From: DATBDN01 sp963715995 | Lineage (GTDB): Bacteria > Actinomycetota > Thermoleophilia > Solirubrobacterales > Thermoleophilaceae | Reading direction: 5' to 3' | Assembly: GCA_963715995.1 (NCBI GenBank) | Contig: OY970283.1 | Coordinates: forward strand, 1,860,001 to 1,924,000 | DNA: 64,000 bases | Part shown: positions 8,168-15,762 of the stretch, piece after piece | Numbering within the stretch: position 1 is the first letter of the stretch | Layout of the letters: every line of letters starts with the position of its first letter | Translations under genes and position numbers: made by a program | The notes under the pieces: generated by a model | The model's input: the letters and a program-made list of their open reading frames with translations, nothing else | What the model was told of the DNA's origin: nothing | The model's database searches: none

Positions 8168-8538
8168 TGAACGCGCGGACGCTGGTCAAGATCGTGTCGG
8201 TCGGGCGGATGCTTTTCGGGGCAGCGATGCTGGTCAGGCCCGAGGACGCCGTACGCGGATGGATCGGCGAGCGGGCAGCTTCGAAAGGCGGAACGCAGGC
8301 GGTCACGCAGGCGTTCGGAGCCCGCGATCTCGTGCTGGGCGCCGGGACCCTCGCAGCACTGGGTTCGGGCGACGCGAAGGACTGGGTGTTCGCCGGGGTG
8401 TTCTCGGACGTGGTGGACCTCGGCGCGACGCTGACCGGCGAAGATCTGCCGCTGTCGGGACGAGTGTTCGTAGCGGTGCTGGCAGGAGGCGCGCTGGCAG
8501 CAGGCGGGGCCTATCTGGCCACCGGCGACGACGCCTGA
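8167..8538 (+). CDS. Small integral membrane protein of unknown function
   Basis: A 123-residue protein coupled by TGATG to the zinc-ribbon gene. It has an N-terminal hydrophobic stretch (VGRMLFGAAMLV) and two or three further Ala/Gly/Leu-rich segments (FGARDLVLGAGTLAAL, VFVAVLAGGALAAGG), suggesting three or four short membrane helices. It resembles the many actinobacterial DUF4267-like small membrane proteins, but I cannot assign it. The long repeat region begins right after its stop. Confidence 0.65.
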   Translation: MNARTLVKIVSVGRMLFGAAMLVRPEDAVRGWIGERAASKGGTQAVTQAFGARDLVLGAGTLAALGSGDAKDWVFAGVFSDVVDLGATLTGEDLPLSGRVFVAVLAGGALAAGGAYLATGDDA

Positions 8539-8574
8539 GGCGGGCTCGGACCGCGCGGCGCTCTCCGCCCACGT

Positions 8575-8928
8575 GTCAGGGCTCGGGCGGCGTGGTTCGC
8601 GAGCACCGACCCTCCGTTGGGCAACTAAGAGGGATCGGTGCTCGCTCGCGAAGCCGCTCTTGGTCTCGCTGGGGGAAGCAACCGTCAATTGGTGTGCGCA
8701 TAGCGACAGTTATTGACGGTTGCGGCGCGATCGAGGGGAGCAACGTTCAATTGCTCCCGCATAGCGGAAACTATTGAACGAAGCGAGCGCCTTCGCGGGA
8801 CGAAGCGGCCGGCGCGACGAGCGCAAGCGCCACTCCAGACACCCCTTGGCCGAGGCAGTTTGCGCACCGCGGCCGGGGTTGGCCGGCGGCAGAGCGGGGC
8901 GGGCGGCAGAGCTGCCGCCGCCCGAACG
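8575..8928 (+). repeat. Composite palindromic intergenic repeat, copy A
   Basis: This copy fills the gap between two convergent genes. In order it holds: P1, a long hairpin (GAGCACCGA at 8601-8609 against TCGGTGCTC at 8635-8643, plus an inner CCCTC/GAGGG); P2 at 8678-8723, with a 12-bp outer stem GCAACCGTCAAT/ATTGACGGTTGC around a GCATAGC apex; P3 at 8740-8780, a sister hairpin (CGTTCAAT/ATTGAACG); and a conserved block M4 at 8828-8873, followed by GC-rich CGGCAGAGC-type tandem repeats. P2 has one extra base in an inner arm and P3 one mismatch, so this copy is slightly degenerate. No convincing protein is encoded in it. Confidence 0.9.
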
Positions 8929-8929
8929 C

Positions 8930-10003
8930 CTAATGGTGATGCGCGTGCGCCATCGGGCGCCTCGCACTCGCCCCGATCAGCACCGCGAACGCCACCACCC
9001 CGACCGCGTTCAGCACGAGCTTGTAGTCCACGCGCACCGAGCCGAAGATGTCGCTGCGGCTTGGCCTCGCTCCGCTGGGAATCAGGCCGGCCAGGCTGAA
9101 GATGCCGTCCACGGCGAGCGCCGCCAGGATCATCGCCACCAGCATCAACGCGGTGATTCGGAGCGCGAACGCCGTGCCGTAGTACTTGCGGTAGATCGCC
9201 AGGATCGGCAGCACGATCAGGTCGGCGAACAGGAACGCGAGCACCCCGCCGAACGAGATGCCGCCCGACCACAGCACGGCTGCGAGCGGCACGTTGCCCA
9301 CCGAGCAGACGAAAGAGAGCACCGCAATCAACGGACCGGCGATCACGTTCTCGATCGTCGTGAGGCCCGCGGGCGCGTGCTCCGCGAACAGTCCCTCGAA
9401 CGCGCCGTCGCCCAGCTGCGCGATGAAGCCGGCCAGCAGGAAGCCCCCCGCGATCTCCTTCCACAGCATCTGCCAGTCGCCGCGGAAGTTGTGCGCCACG
9501 TCGAGCCACGAACGCGTCCCGCCGGAGCCGTGGTGGTGATGGCCGGCATCGGCGGCCTGTGCGTTCCGGCGCGCCTCCTCTTCGATCCTGGCCGGGACGA
9601 ACAGCCGCAGGCTGGCGGCCATCAGGACGATCATCACGATCCCGCCGAGGTACTCGGCGACCGTGAACTGCCAGCCAATCAACACCCAGAGGACGAGCCC
9701 GAGCTCCCAGACCAGATTGGTGGAGGCGAACTGGAACGCCAGCGCCGAGGCCGCCGATGCGCCCTTCTGGAACAGCGACTTCGCGATCGCGACGGCCGCG
9801 TAGGAGCACGACGACGACGCCGCACCGAGCCCCGTCGCAAGGGCGACCGGTCGCGCGCCGGAGCCCGAGAGGGCGCTCTGGATGCGCTCGCGCGGGACCC
9901 AGGCCTGCACGATCGCCGAGAACAGGAACCCGAGTACGAGCGCCCACCACACCTCCCAGGCCATGAGGAACGAGTCCCTCAGGCCATGCCAGACGACGTC
10001 CAC
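8930..10003 (-). CDS. Permease of the ArsP/DUF318 type, possibly heavy-metal efflux
   Basis: A 357-residue polytopic membrane protein with about eight hydrophobic helices. The repeated family motif is visible twice, SSSCSYAAVAIAKSLFQKGA with FQFASTNLVWELG, and later FVCSVGNVPLAAVLW. This is the permease group that includes ArsP and SO_0444-type Cu/Zn exporters. Histidine clusters (GHHHHG mid-protein and HAHHH at the end) support metal handling, though this is inference. The start is a GTG at 10003. The gene ends one base past the repeat copy A. Confidence 0.8.
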   Translation of the reverse strand: MDVVWHGLRDSFLMAWEVWWALVLGFLFSAIVQAWVPRERIQSALSGSGARPVALATGLGAASSSCSYAAVAIAKSLFQKGASAASALAFQFASTNLVWELGLVLWVLIGWQFTVAEYLGGIVMIVLMAASLRLFVPARIEEEARRNAQAADAGHHHHGSGGTRSWLDVAHNFRGDWQMLWKEIAGGFLLAGFIAQLGDGAFEGLFAEHAPAGLTTIENVIAGPLIAVLSFVCSVGNVPLAAVLWSGGISFGGVLAFLFADLIVLPILAIYRKYYGTAFALRITALMLVAMILAALAVDGIFSLAGLIPSGARPSRSDIFGSVRVDYKLVLNAVGVVAFAVLIGASARRPMAHAHHH

Positions 10004-10013
10004 CCAGGTGTAT

Positions 10014-11490
10014 TTAGCGCCTGCGGGCCGCGAGGATGCGAACGGTGGTGGTCACCTGCAGCGATGCGTTGCCCGCCAGATCGGTCGCGCGCGCCGTCAT
10101 CCGGTAGACGCCCGGCGCCGCCGGGCGCGACCACGAGTAGTAGTGACTGCCGCGGCCCACGACCGCGCTGGTCGAGTAGACGGTGGCTCCCGACGGCCCC
10201 GAGACAACCACTCCGACGCGGCTGATCTTGTCGAGCGCGAAGCGGAGCTTCGCCGTGGCGCCCGTGCGGATCCGCTGGGACTGGACGGTGACCGCCGGCG
10301 TGCTCGTCAGGTCGGCCTTGAAGTTCGCGGCGGTCTGGCAGTAGACGGGCGTCGCGGTCCTCGTGCAGAGGTTCTTCAGGAAACCCGTGACGAGGTTGTG
10401 GTAGCTCAGGTCCGACTCGTGGCTCTGGTCGTACATCGACCACTTGCCCGTGTCGTAGCTCGGGAGCACCGACTGCGCGGTCGCGTCGCCCTGCTGGAAC
10501 AGCCCACTCGCGCGCGTGTCGCCCGTGATCTGCGCGAAGTCGAACAGGCCGACGAGCGCCTGGAGATCGGCATTGATCACGCGCTCATCCGGGGCGAAGC
10601 TGTAGATCGCGTAGAACGGGCCGGCGGGCGTGTCCACGCGAACCCCGTTCGGCGCGGGCTGCTCGAACGCGCCGAGGGCTGCGTCGCCCGTTCCCACGAG
10701 CGATGGGTCGGCCAGCAGCTGACTCGCGCGGGCGAACACCTGCACCGCCGTGCCCTGAGAGATCGAACTGGTCCACGGCGGGAGCCCACCGCCGAACTGG
10801 AAGTAGTACTCCCACGCCGGCCAGCCGCCGCGGTCGGCCGCCAGCGGCAGCAGGGCGTCGAGGAGCTGGCGCAGAGCCGTCTTCTTCTTGCCCGCCCAGA
10901 GTGCATTCGCCTTGCCGAAGTTGGCGAGCATCTGGAGCTCGACGCCCTGGCCGCGGTAGTACTGCCAGATCAGCGGCGTGCCACCCACGCTGACCGTTGG
11001 CGAGCAGCGATCCGCTGCGCCACCAGGTCGCGTTCGCCTGGAGCGTCGCGAACACCGCGTTCAGCCGCGACGGAATGAGGTTGCCCGCAGCGGCGATCGC
11101 ATCGGCGTTGTCGATCACGGCGCCGAGCTCGGCCTTGCGCTTGCCGCTGAGGGCGCTGTAGGTGCGCAGCACGCTGCGGAGCACAGCCTGGCGCGAGTCG
11201 CGTGTGGCCTGGTCGATCTGGCCCGCGGCCAGCAGCGTGTCGAGCGCGCTGCGGGTGGCCCGCCCGCGCGGAGCTTTCTTCGCCGCCGCAGCCGCAGCGA
11301 GGGCGCGCCGGCGTGGAGCGGGGGTGCGGCCGGGAAGCTCGGTTGGCCCGGCGAACTGCTCGGTCTGGGCGTGGATGCGGCCGCCCGAGAGCACGAGCAC
11401 GCGCGCGCTCTGAGCGCGCGCCGCCATCGCGCCGCTCAGGCACGCGAGCAGCACGAGGCCGCAGACAACCGCTTTCCCCACCCGGTCCAC
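10014..11490 (-). pseudogene. Secreted D-glucuronyl C5-epimerase-like protein, split by a frameshift
   Basis: The N-terminal part begins with a signal peptide (MDRVGKAVVCGLVLLACLSG, then AMAARAQS) and an Ala/Lys/Arg-rich stretch. It reads in one frame to about 10990, then the conserved domain continues in another frame (VGGTPLIWQYYRGQGVELQ, NFGKANALW, YDTGKWSMYD). That block matches the C-terminal domain of the D-glucuronyl C5-epimerase family. A C-terminal Ig/FlgD-like beta domain follows. The shift is near 10989, where one extra base (or two missing) separates frames. Everything on both sides looks intact, so it is a recent mutation or a sequence error. The native function would be modification of an extracellular uronic-acid polymer. 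Confidence 0.75.
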
Positions 11491-11526
11491 GGGACTCGTA
11501 ACACGACCCTCCGGCGAAGTTGCGGG

Positions 11527-12375
11527 TCAGCTCGGGACCAGGTCGAACGTCTTCGGGTCGGCTCCGGTGCGGCCGTCCTCGCCCTTGTCGAGCGCGTCGA
11601 TCTGCGCCAGCTGCTCGTCTGAGAGCTCGAAGTCGAAGAGCTCGAAGTTCTCCTGGATGCGCTCGGGCGTCGTGGACTTGGGGAAGATGATCCCGTCGCG
11701 CTGGATGTGCCAGCGCAGCACCACCTGGCCGACGGTCTTGCCCGTGTCGGACGCGATCTGCTTCAGCGTGTCGTCCTCGAGCAGATCCCCCTGGGCCAGT
11801 GGCGAGTAGTGCTCGCTGGCGATTCCGTGCGAGCGGTTCGCGTCGCGCGACTCGCGGTTGGTGAAGTACGGATGCACCTCGATCTGGTTGACCGCGGGCA
11901 CGACATCGGTTTCGGCGAGCAGGCGCTCGAGGTGCTCGGGCAGGAAGTTCGAGACGCCGATCGAGCGCGCGCGGCCGTCGGCCTTGAACTCCTCGAGGGT
12001 CTTCCAGGTGGAGACGAAGTCGCCGTCGTAGAGCGTCGGCAGCGGCCAGTGGATCAGGAACAGGTCGACGTGGTCGAAGCCAAGCTCCGAGAGCGTCTGG
12101 TCGAACGCCTGGCGCGCGGCGTCGGGCTCGTGGGCGCCGTTGTTCAGCTTGCTCGTGATCCAAACCTCATCGCGGTCGAGGCCGGCGCTGCGGATGCCAT
12201 CGCCGACGCCGCGCTCGTTCTGGTACATCTCGGCGGTGTCGATGTGGCGGTAGCCGATCGCGAGCGCGCGCTCCACGGCCTCTGCGGTCCCGCTGGGATC
12301 AATCTGGAAGACGCCGAAGCCGAGCTGGGGGATCTCGTTGCCGTCGTTGAGCTTGATGGTGGGTACCTGGGACAT
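11527..12375 (-). CDS. Aldo/keto reductase (2,5-diketo-D-gluconate reductase-like)
   Basis: A 282-residue AKR with an intact catalytic tetrad: Asp46, Tyr51, Lys76 and His109 (HIDTAEMY, ITSKLNN, LFLIHWP). NADPH-binding residues fall in the late PKSTTPERIQEN segment. The length and the start at MSQVPTIKLNDG match prokaryotic AKR5-type reductases. It probably reduces aldehydes or keto-sugars in the cytosol; the substrate cannot be told from sequence. The PrmC-related gene ends 10 bases upstream on the same strand. Confidence 0.9.
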   Translation of the reverse strand: MSQVPTIKLNDGNEIPQLGFGVFQIDPSGTAEAVERALAIGYRHIDTAEMYQNERGVGDGIRSAGLDRDEVWITSKLNNGAHEPDAARQAFDQTLSELGFDHVDLFLIHWPLPTLYDGDFVSTWKTLEEFKADGRARSIGVSNFLPEHLERLLAETDVVPAVNQIEVHPYFTNRESRDANRSHGIASEHYSPLAQGDLLEDDTLKQIASDTGKTVGQVVLRWHIQRDGIIFPKSTTPERIQENFELFDFELSDEQLAQIDALDKGEDGRTGADPKTFDLVPS

Positions 12376-12385
12376 GTAGAAGGCC

Positions 12386-13057
12386 CTACCCGGTCGCGAG
12401 CACGCGCACGCGCTCGCCCTCGGGCCCCTCGACCAGCAGGACGCCGCCGGGCGCCAGCCAGCGTGGCGCGATCGCGGCGACGCGCCGCACCCAGCGCTCG
12501 CCGTCCGGCCCGCCGTCGAGCGCAGCCGCCGGCTCGCCGTCATGTGGGACGTAAGCCAGCTCGGCGCTCGGGACGTAGGGGACGTTTGCCGTGATCACGT
12601 CGACCGCTCCTTCGAGCTCGGCCGGCATCCCGGCATCGACGTCCGAGGGGAACAGCTCGACGCCAAAGCGCTCGCAGTTGCGCCGCGCGCAGGCGAGTGC
12701 GGCCGGCTCGAGCTCGCCGGCCACGACGCGCGCGTCCGGGTTGTGCTGCTTCACGACACAGGCGACCGCGCCGCAGCCGCTGAACAGGTCCATCGCAACG
12801 GCGGGTCGCAGCGTGCTGGCCGCGAGCGCGAGCTCCTCGGTCTGGGGCCGCGGGATGAAGACACCCGCGTCGAGCTCCAGCCGCAGCCCGCAGAACTCGA
12901 CCCACCCCAGCACGTGCTCGAGACGCTCGCCGGCGATCCTGCGCGCGATCAGCTGCTCGTCGCCCGCGAGCAGCGCGGCCTCGTCCTCGGCGAAGACGCA
13001 GCCCGCGGCGCGCAGGCGCTCGACAACGGAGTCGGCGCCCGCCGGCGCCGGGATCAC
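12386..13057 (-). CDS. PrmC-related protein N5-glutamine methyltransferase
   Basis: A 223-residue SAM methyltransferase with IPRPQTEEL, a glycine motif MDLFSGCGAVACVV and ANVPYVPS where true PrmC/HemK has NPPY. That variant, with DGGPDGERWVRRVA after it, fits the actinobacterial PrmC-related family, not the canonical release-factor methylase. It is also shorter at the N-terminus than PrmC (about 280 residues). GTG at 13057 overlaps the TGA of the DsbA-like gene (GTGA). The substrate is probably a protein glutamine, but which one is unknown. Confidence 0.75.
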   Translation of the reverse strand: MIPAPAGADSVVERLRAAGCVFAEDEAALLAGDEQLIARRIAGERLEHVLGWVEFCGLRLELDAGVFIPRPQTEELALAASTLRPAVAMDLFSGCGAVACVVKQHNPDARVVAGELEPAALACARRNCERFGVELFPSDVDAGMPAELEGAVDVITANVPYVPSAELAYVPHDGEPAAALDGGPDGERWVRRVAAIAPRWLAPGGVLLVEGPEGERVRVLATG

Positions 13058-13833
13058 CCTCCAGCCTTGGTGATCAGCTGCTTGACGGAGCTGTAGCTCG
13101 CGGCGCCCGCAACCGCCTGCTGTTCGCCCTTGGGGCCCGAGACGACGATGGTCGGCGTGGAGGAGTAGTGCTTCGTCTGAGCCAGCGCGATGTCGCTTGC
13201 GACCGGCGCCGCGACCCGCGCGCCCTTGCGCGCGCTGAGCCATGCGTTGTAGTTGAGGGCCGGGACCTGGCGCGCCAGCTTGTCGATGTAGCTCTCGGTG
13301 ACATACGGCGTGCCCTCGGCGCCCTGCTGGTGGTAGAAGAGCTCGACGAAGTGCCAGAGCTTGTTCTGAAGCCCGGCAGCCACCGCCGCCTGCTGCTGGA
13401 ACTGGAACGTCTGGGAGTCACCGGTGGCCGTCTGGAGCGAGCGGAAGACGAGCTTCGCGGTCCCGGGGCGCACGTCGTTTGCGATCAGCTTGCTCTCCGT
13501 GTCGAGCGTGAAGGCCCGGCAGACAGGGCACTCGAGGTCCTCGTAGAGCGTGACCGTGACGGGCGCCGAGGCCTGGCCGAGCGTGCTGCCGTTCTGCGGG
13601 ATGCCCGCGAGCAGCTTCGTCACCGACGAGCTCGCCTTGGCCGAGGTCGCGGGCGAGTTGCTCCCGCCTCCAGAGGTGACGGCGATCACCACCGCCACGA
13701 GCACGATCACCACGACGATCCCGGTGGCGACCTGGATCAGGCGCGTTCGCCGTCGCGCCGCTTCCGCGGCAGCTCGCTCGCGCTCGATCCGCGCCTCGCG
13801 CGCGGCCGCCTTCTTCTCAGCTTTCGTTGCCAT
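13054..13833 (-). CDS. Membrane-anchored DsbA-family thioredoxin-like protein
   Basis: A 259-residue protein with a highly charged cytosolic N-terminus (about 30 residues), a single membrane helix (IQVATGIVVVIVLVAVVIAV, residues about 33-52) and an extracytoplasmic thioredoxin-fold domain. The redox motif is Cys102-Pro-Val-Cys105 in YEDLECPVC. The STPTIVV segment supplies the cis-proline. It likely oxidises or isomerises disulfides in exported proteins. It is coupled to the PrmC-related gene downstream. Confidence 0.87.
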   Translation of the reverse strand: MATKAEKKAAAREARIERERAAAEAARRRTRLIQVATGIVVVIVLVAVVIAVTSGGGSNSPATSAKASSSVTKLLAGIPQNGSTLGQASAPVTVTLYEDLECPVCRAFTLDTESKLIANDVRPGTAKLVFRSLQTATGDSQTFQFQQQAAVAAGLQNKLWHFVELFYHQQGAEGTPYVTESYIDKLARQVPALNYNAWLSARKGARVAAPVASDIALAQTKHYSSTPTIVVSGPKGEQQAVAGAASYSSVKQLITKAGG

Positions 13834-13881
13834 GGGTGCCCTGAATCTAGAACTTCGGAGTTAAGGAAAAGCGAAGGATCC

Positions 13882-14580
13882 TCACCCGCTCACCCGCACA
13901 GCCAGGCTCGCCGCCTTCGAGGCCTTGCCGCTGACGTCGTCGATCGCGACCAGGCGCAGGACGTAGCGACCGCGCTTCATCCGCTTGAACTTCAGCCGCT
14001 GCGAGTGGCGCCCGGGCAGGGCGCTGAAGTCGATCTCCTTGACGGTGCGGCCGTTGCGACGCAGCTGGGCACGCATGCTGGCCGCCGAGCTGACGGTGTA
14101 GGTGACGGTGGTGCCCGGCTTCGCGCAGCGGGTGCAGAAGCTGCGCGGCTTCGCGCTCAGCTTCGACAGCTTCGGAGCGGCCTGCTGCGGCGAGCTCGAT
14201 CCGGACGGGAGCGGCATCACGTTGATCGTGCCCTTCATGAACGAGTGGACCTTGCAGTGGTAGGTGTAGGTGCCGACCTCGGTGAAGCTGACGCCGTAGC
14301 CGTCGTTCAGCGGGTGTGAGATCTGCGCCGGATCCTTGCCCGGGTCCGAGTCGAAGTCCATCGTCTGGCCGGGATCGGCCGTGACCGAGTGGTTGGTGTC
14401 CGGCCCGCTCCAGCTGAACAGGATCGAGTCGCCGATCGTGATGTTGGTCGTCTGGGGCGAGTACTTCAGCTGCCCGACGATGACCCAGATCGCGCCGTGC
14501 CCAGGGTGCGGGTCAGCCGCCGGCGCAGCCATGAGCCAGGCGCAAAGCGCAGCTGCGATGACCGCCGCTCGTGCCCGCAT
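13882..14580 (-). CDS. Secreted cupredoxin (plastocyanin-like) with C-terminal beta domain
   Basis: A 232-residue protein with a signal peptide, then a cupredoxin domain. Type 1 copper ligands are visible: His in TNHSVTAD, and Cys, His and Met in YHCKVHSFMKG. A second domain after residue about 140 contains CTRCAKPGTTVTY and a basic FKRMKRGRYVLRLVA strand, resembling an Ig-like or cohesin-like fold. It probably acts as an extracytoplasmic electron carrier or copper protein. Confidence 0.83.
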   Translation of the reverse strand: MRARAAVIAAALCAWLMAAPAADPHPGHGAIWVIVGQLKYSPQTTNITIGDSILFSWSGPDTNHSVTADPGQTMDFDSDPGKDPAQISHPLNDGYGVSFTEVGTYTYHCKVHSFMKGTINVMPLPSGSSSPQQAAPKLSKLSAKPRSFCTRCAKPGTTVTYTVSSAASMRAQLRRNGRTVKEIDFSALPGRHSQRLKFKRMKRGRYVLRLVAIDDVSGKASKAASLAVRVSG

Positions 14581-14621
14581 GCGCCGAGCTTATGGCGGGC
14601 CGCCGGGGCGCGCGCGGCAAG

Positions 14622-14694
<73 letters not shown>

Positions 14695-14734
14695 GAGAGG
14701 CATCGAGTCTAGAGGCGTCGGGTAGCGTCGAGAC

Positions 14735-15244
14735 ATGGCTACACGAACCGCCGGCACCGGCATCCTCTCCGACGAGAACACCGCCAAGCGTGAGGAGATC
14801 CTCGGACTCCTGACCAAGGCCTACTGGATGGAGATCGAGACGGTGATGAGCTACATCGCGAACTCGGTCAACCCCGACGGCGTGCGCGCACAGGAGATCA
14901 TCTCGTCGCTCCAGAAGGACGTCCAGGAAGAGCTCGGTCACGCGCAGCAGTTCGCGAACCGGATCAAGGAGCTCTACGGCGTCGTCCCCGGCTCGCTCGC
15001 CTTCACCGCCGAGCAGAGCTACCTCCAGCCGCCGGAGCAGCAGACGGACATCGTCCACATCATCCGCGGAGTGATCGAGGCCGAGACCGGCGCCATCGAG
15101 CACTACAACGGAATCATCGAGACCTGTGACGGTGTCGATTGGGTGACACAGGACATGGTGATCGAAATCTTGCACGACGAGGAAGGCCACAAGCGGCTGT
15201 TCGAGGGCTTCCTGCGCGAGTACGAGGCAGAAGGTCTCGCGTAG
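14735..15244 (+). CDS. Ferritin-like (bacterioferritin/DPS-type) protein
   Basis: A 169-residue four-helix-bundle protein. Paired ExxH-type metal motifs are present: EIETVMSY with EELGHAQ in the first half and EAETGAIEHYNG with HDEEGHK in the second. This is the layout of a ferroxidase di-iron site. It resembles the stand-alone ferritin-like proteins of actinobacteria. The role is presumably iron storage or oxidant protection in the cytosol. It ends at a bidirectional terminator-like hairpin. Confidence 0.85.
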   Translation: MATRTAGTGILSDENTAKREEILGLLTKAYWMEIETVMSYIANSVNPDGVRAQEIISSLQKDVQEELGHAQQFANRIKELYGVVPGSLAFTAEQSYLQPPEQQTDIVHIIRGVIEAETGAIEHYNGIIETCDGVDWVTQDMVIEILHDEEGHKRLFEGFLREYEAEGLA

Positions 15245-15257
15245 GGCAGAACCTCCG

Positions 15258-15283
15258 CGCGCAGCTACATAACTGCGCGTTTC
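15258..15283. terminator. Bidirectional hairpin terminator
   Basis: CGCGCAG (15258-15264) pairs with CTGCGCG (15273-15279) around an 8-base loop; TTT follows on the plus strand. It lies between the 3' ends of the convergent ferritin-like gene and the ribbon-helix-helix gene. Confidence 0.65.
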
Positions 15284-15286
15284 CCA

Positions 15287-15499
15287 TTATCCCGGCGGAT
15301 CCTCGGTGTTCGGATCCGATAGCGCCTGTTGGCGGCCCCATTCGACGCCCTTCTCGAAGTTGAGCTGGGCGATCGCGGCCTCCCGTAACCACTGCGCGAT
15401 GCTCACTCCGGCCAGCTCTGACATGCGCTGAAGCTCTCTGTAGAGCGGTTCCGAGAGCCGCACCGTTGTCATCCGCATTGCCATCTCGTCGCACGCCAT
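15287..15499 (-). CDS. Ribbon-helix-helix (CopG/Arc-type) DNA-binding protein
   Basis: Up to 70 residues. The segment TTVRLSEPLYRELQRMSE, then AGVSIAQWLREA, is a clear ribbon-helix-helix fold: one strand and two helices. Start codons at 15499, 15484, 15478 and 15472 are all possible; the last gives the usual short N-terminus. No toxin gene is adjacent, so it is more likely a repressor than an antitoxin. Four TATCGG/CCGATA half-sites lie upstream of its start and are good candidate operators for autoregulation. Confidence 0.8.
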   Translation of the reverse strand: MACDEMAMRMTTVRLSEPLYRELQRMSELAGVSIAQWLREAAIAQLNFEKGVEWGRQQALSDPNTEDPPG

Positions 15500-15529
15500 C
15501 TTGCAGGGCGATACGGACGAGTTCAGAAG

Positions 15530-15584
15530 CCGATATCTAAATCGCTAAAGGTTTCGCTATCGGAACCGATATTGGATTTATCGG
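15530..15584. promoter_or_regulatory. Cluster of TATCGG/CCGATA half-sites (candidate RHH operator)
   Basis: Half-sites occur at 15530-15535 (CCGATA), 15558-15563 (TATCGG), 15566-15571 (CCGATA) and 15579-15584 (TATCGG). The middle two form a 14-base palindrome, TATCGG-AA-CCGATA. The segment is AT-rich against a very GC-rich background and lies between the RHH gene and the six-codon ORF, so it could control both directions. Confidence 0.6.
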
Positions 15585-15618
15585 CACTGGATTCGGATCA
15601 GCGAGAGGAGGCAGCGAA

Positions 15619-15639
15619 ATGGGTTACCGCGTCGGCTAA
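15619..15639 (+). CDS. Six-codon ORF (MGYRVG) with strong ribosome-binding site
   Basis: ATG-GGT-TAC-CGC-GTC-GGC-TAA is preceded by AGAGGAGG seven bases upstream, one of the best Shine-Dalgarno sequences in the window. It is followed 26 bases later by a strong terminator, so a transcript carrying it would be only about 100-150 bases long. It could be a leader peptide, a signalling peptide or simply an RBS on a small RNA. The function is unknown. Confidence 0.4.
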   Translation: MGYRVG

Positions 15640-15665
15640 TCACTTCAAGAAGTAATCAGCAGATA

Positions 15666-15706
15666 CGCGAAGGGGGCGGGCGGCCTGGCTCGCCCCCTTC
15701 GCGTTT
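15666..15706 (+). terminator. Strong intrinsic terminator after the six-codon ORF
   Basis: A 13-bp perfect stem, CGCGAAGGGGGCG (15666-15678) with CGCCCCCTTCGCG (15691-15703), a 12-base loop and a following TTT. It separates the six-codon ORF from the HD-GYP gene starting at 15763. Confidence 0.85.
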
Positions 15707-15762
15707 CGTCGTTCAAGCTTTGCGGGGACTTCTCCGATCTAGGTACTGCGGGAACCTCTCAA

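Noticed and set aside
8601..8780. Repeat copies as a CRISPR array or tandem repeat array
   Set aside because: No regularly spaced direct repeats with unique spacers exist; each copy is a fixed set of different palindromes.
8713..9099. Long open frames inside the repeat copies (also 32413-32928 and 54813-55538)
   Set aside because: They read through hairpins and GC-rich tandem repeats, have low-complexity Arg/Ala/Pro composition and match no domain. They are shadows of the repeat structure.
12386..13057. Assignment of this gene as the true release-factor methylase prmC
   Set aside because: The N-terminal domain is short and the NPPY motif is ANVPY, which fits the PrmC-related family. Canonical prmC is normally next to prfA, which is not here.
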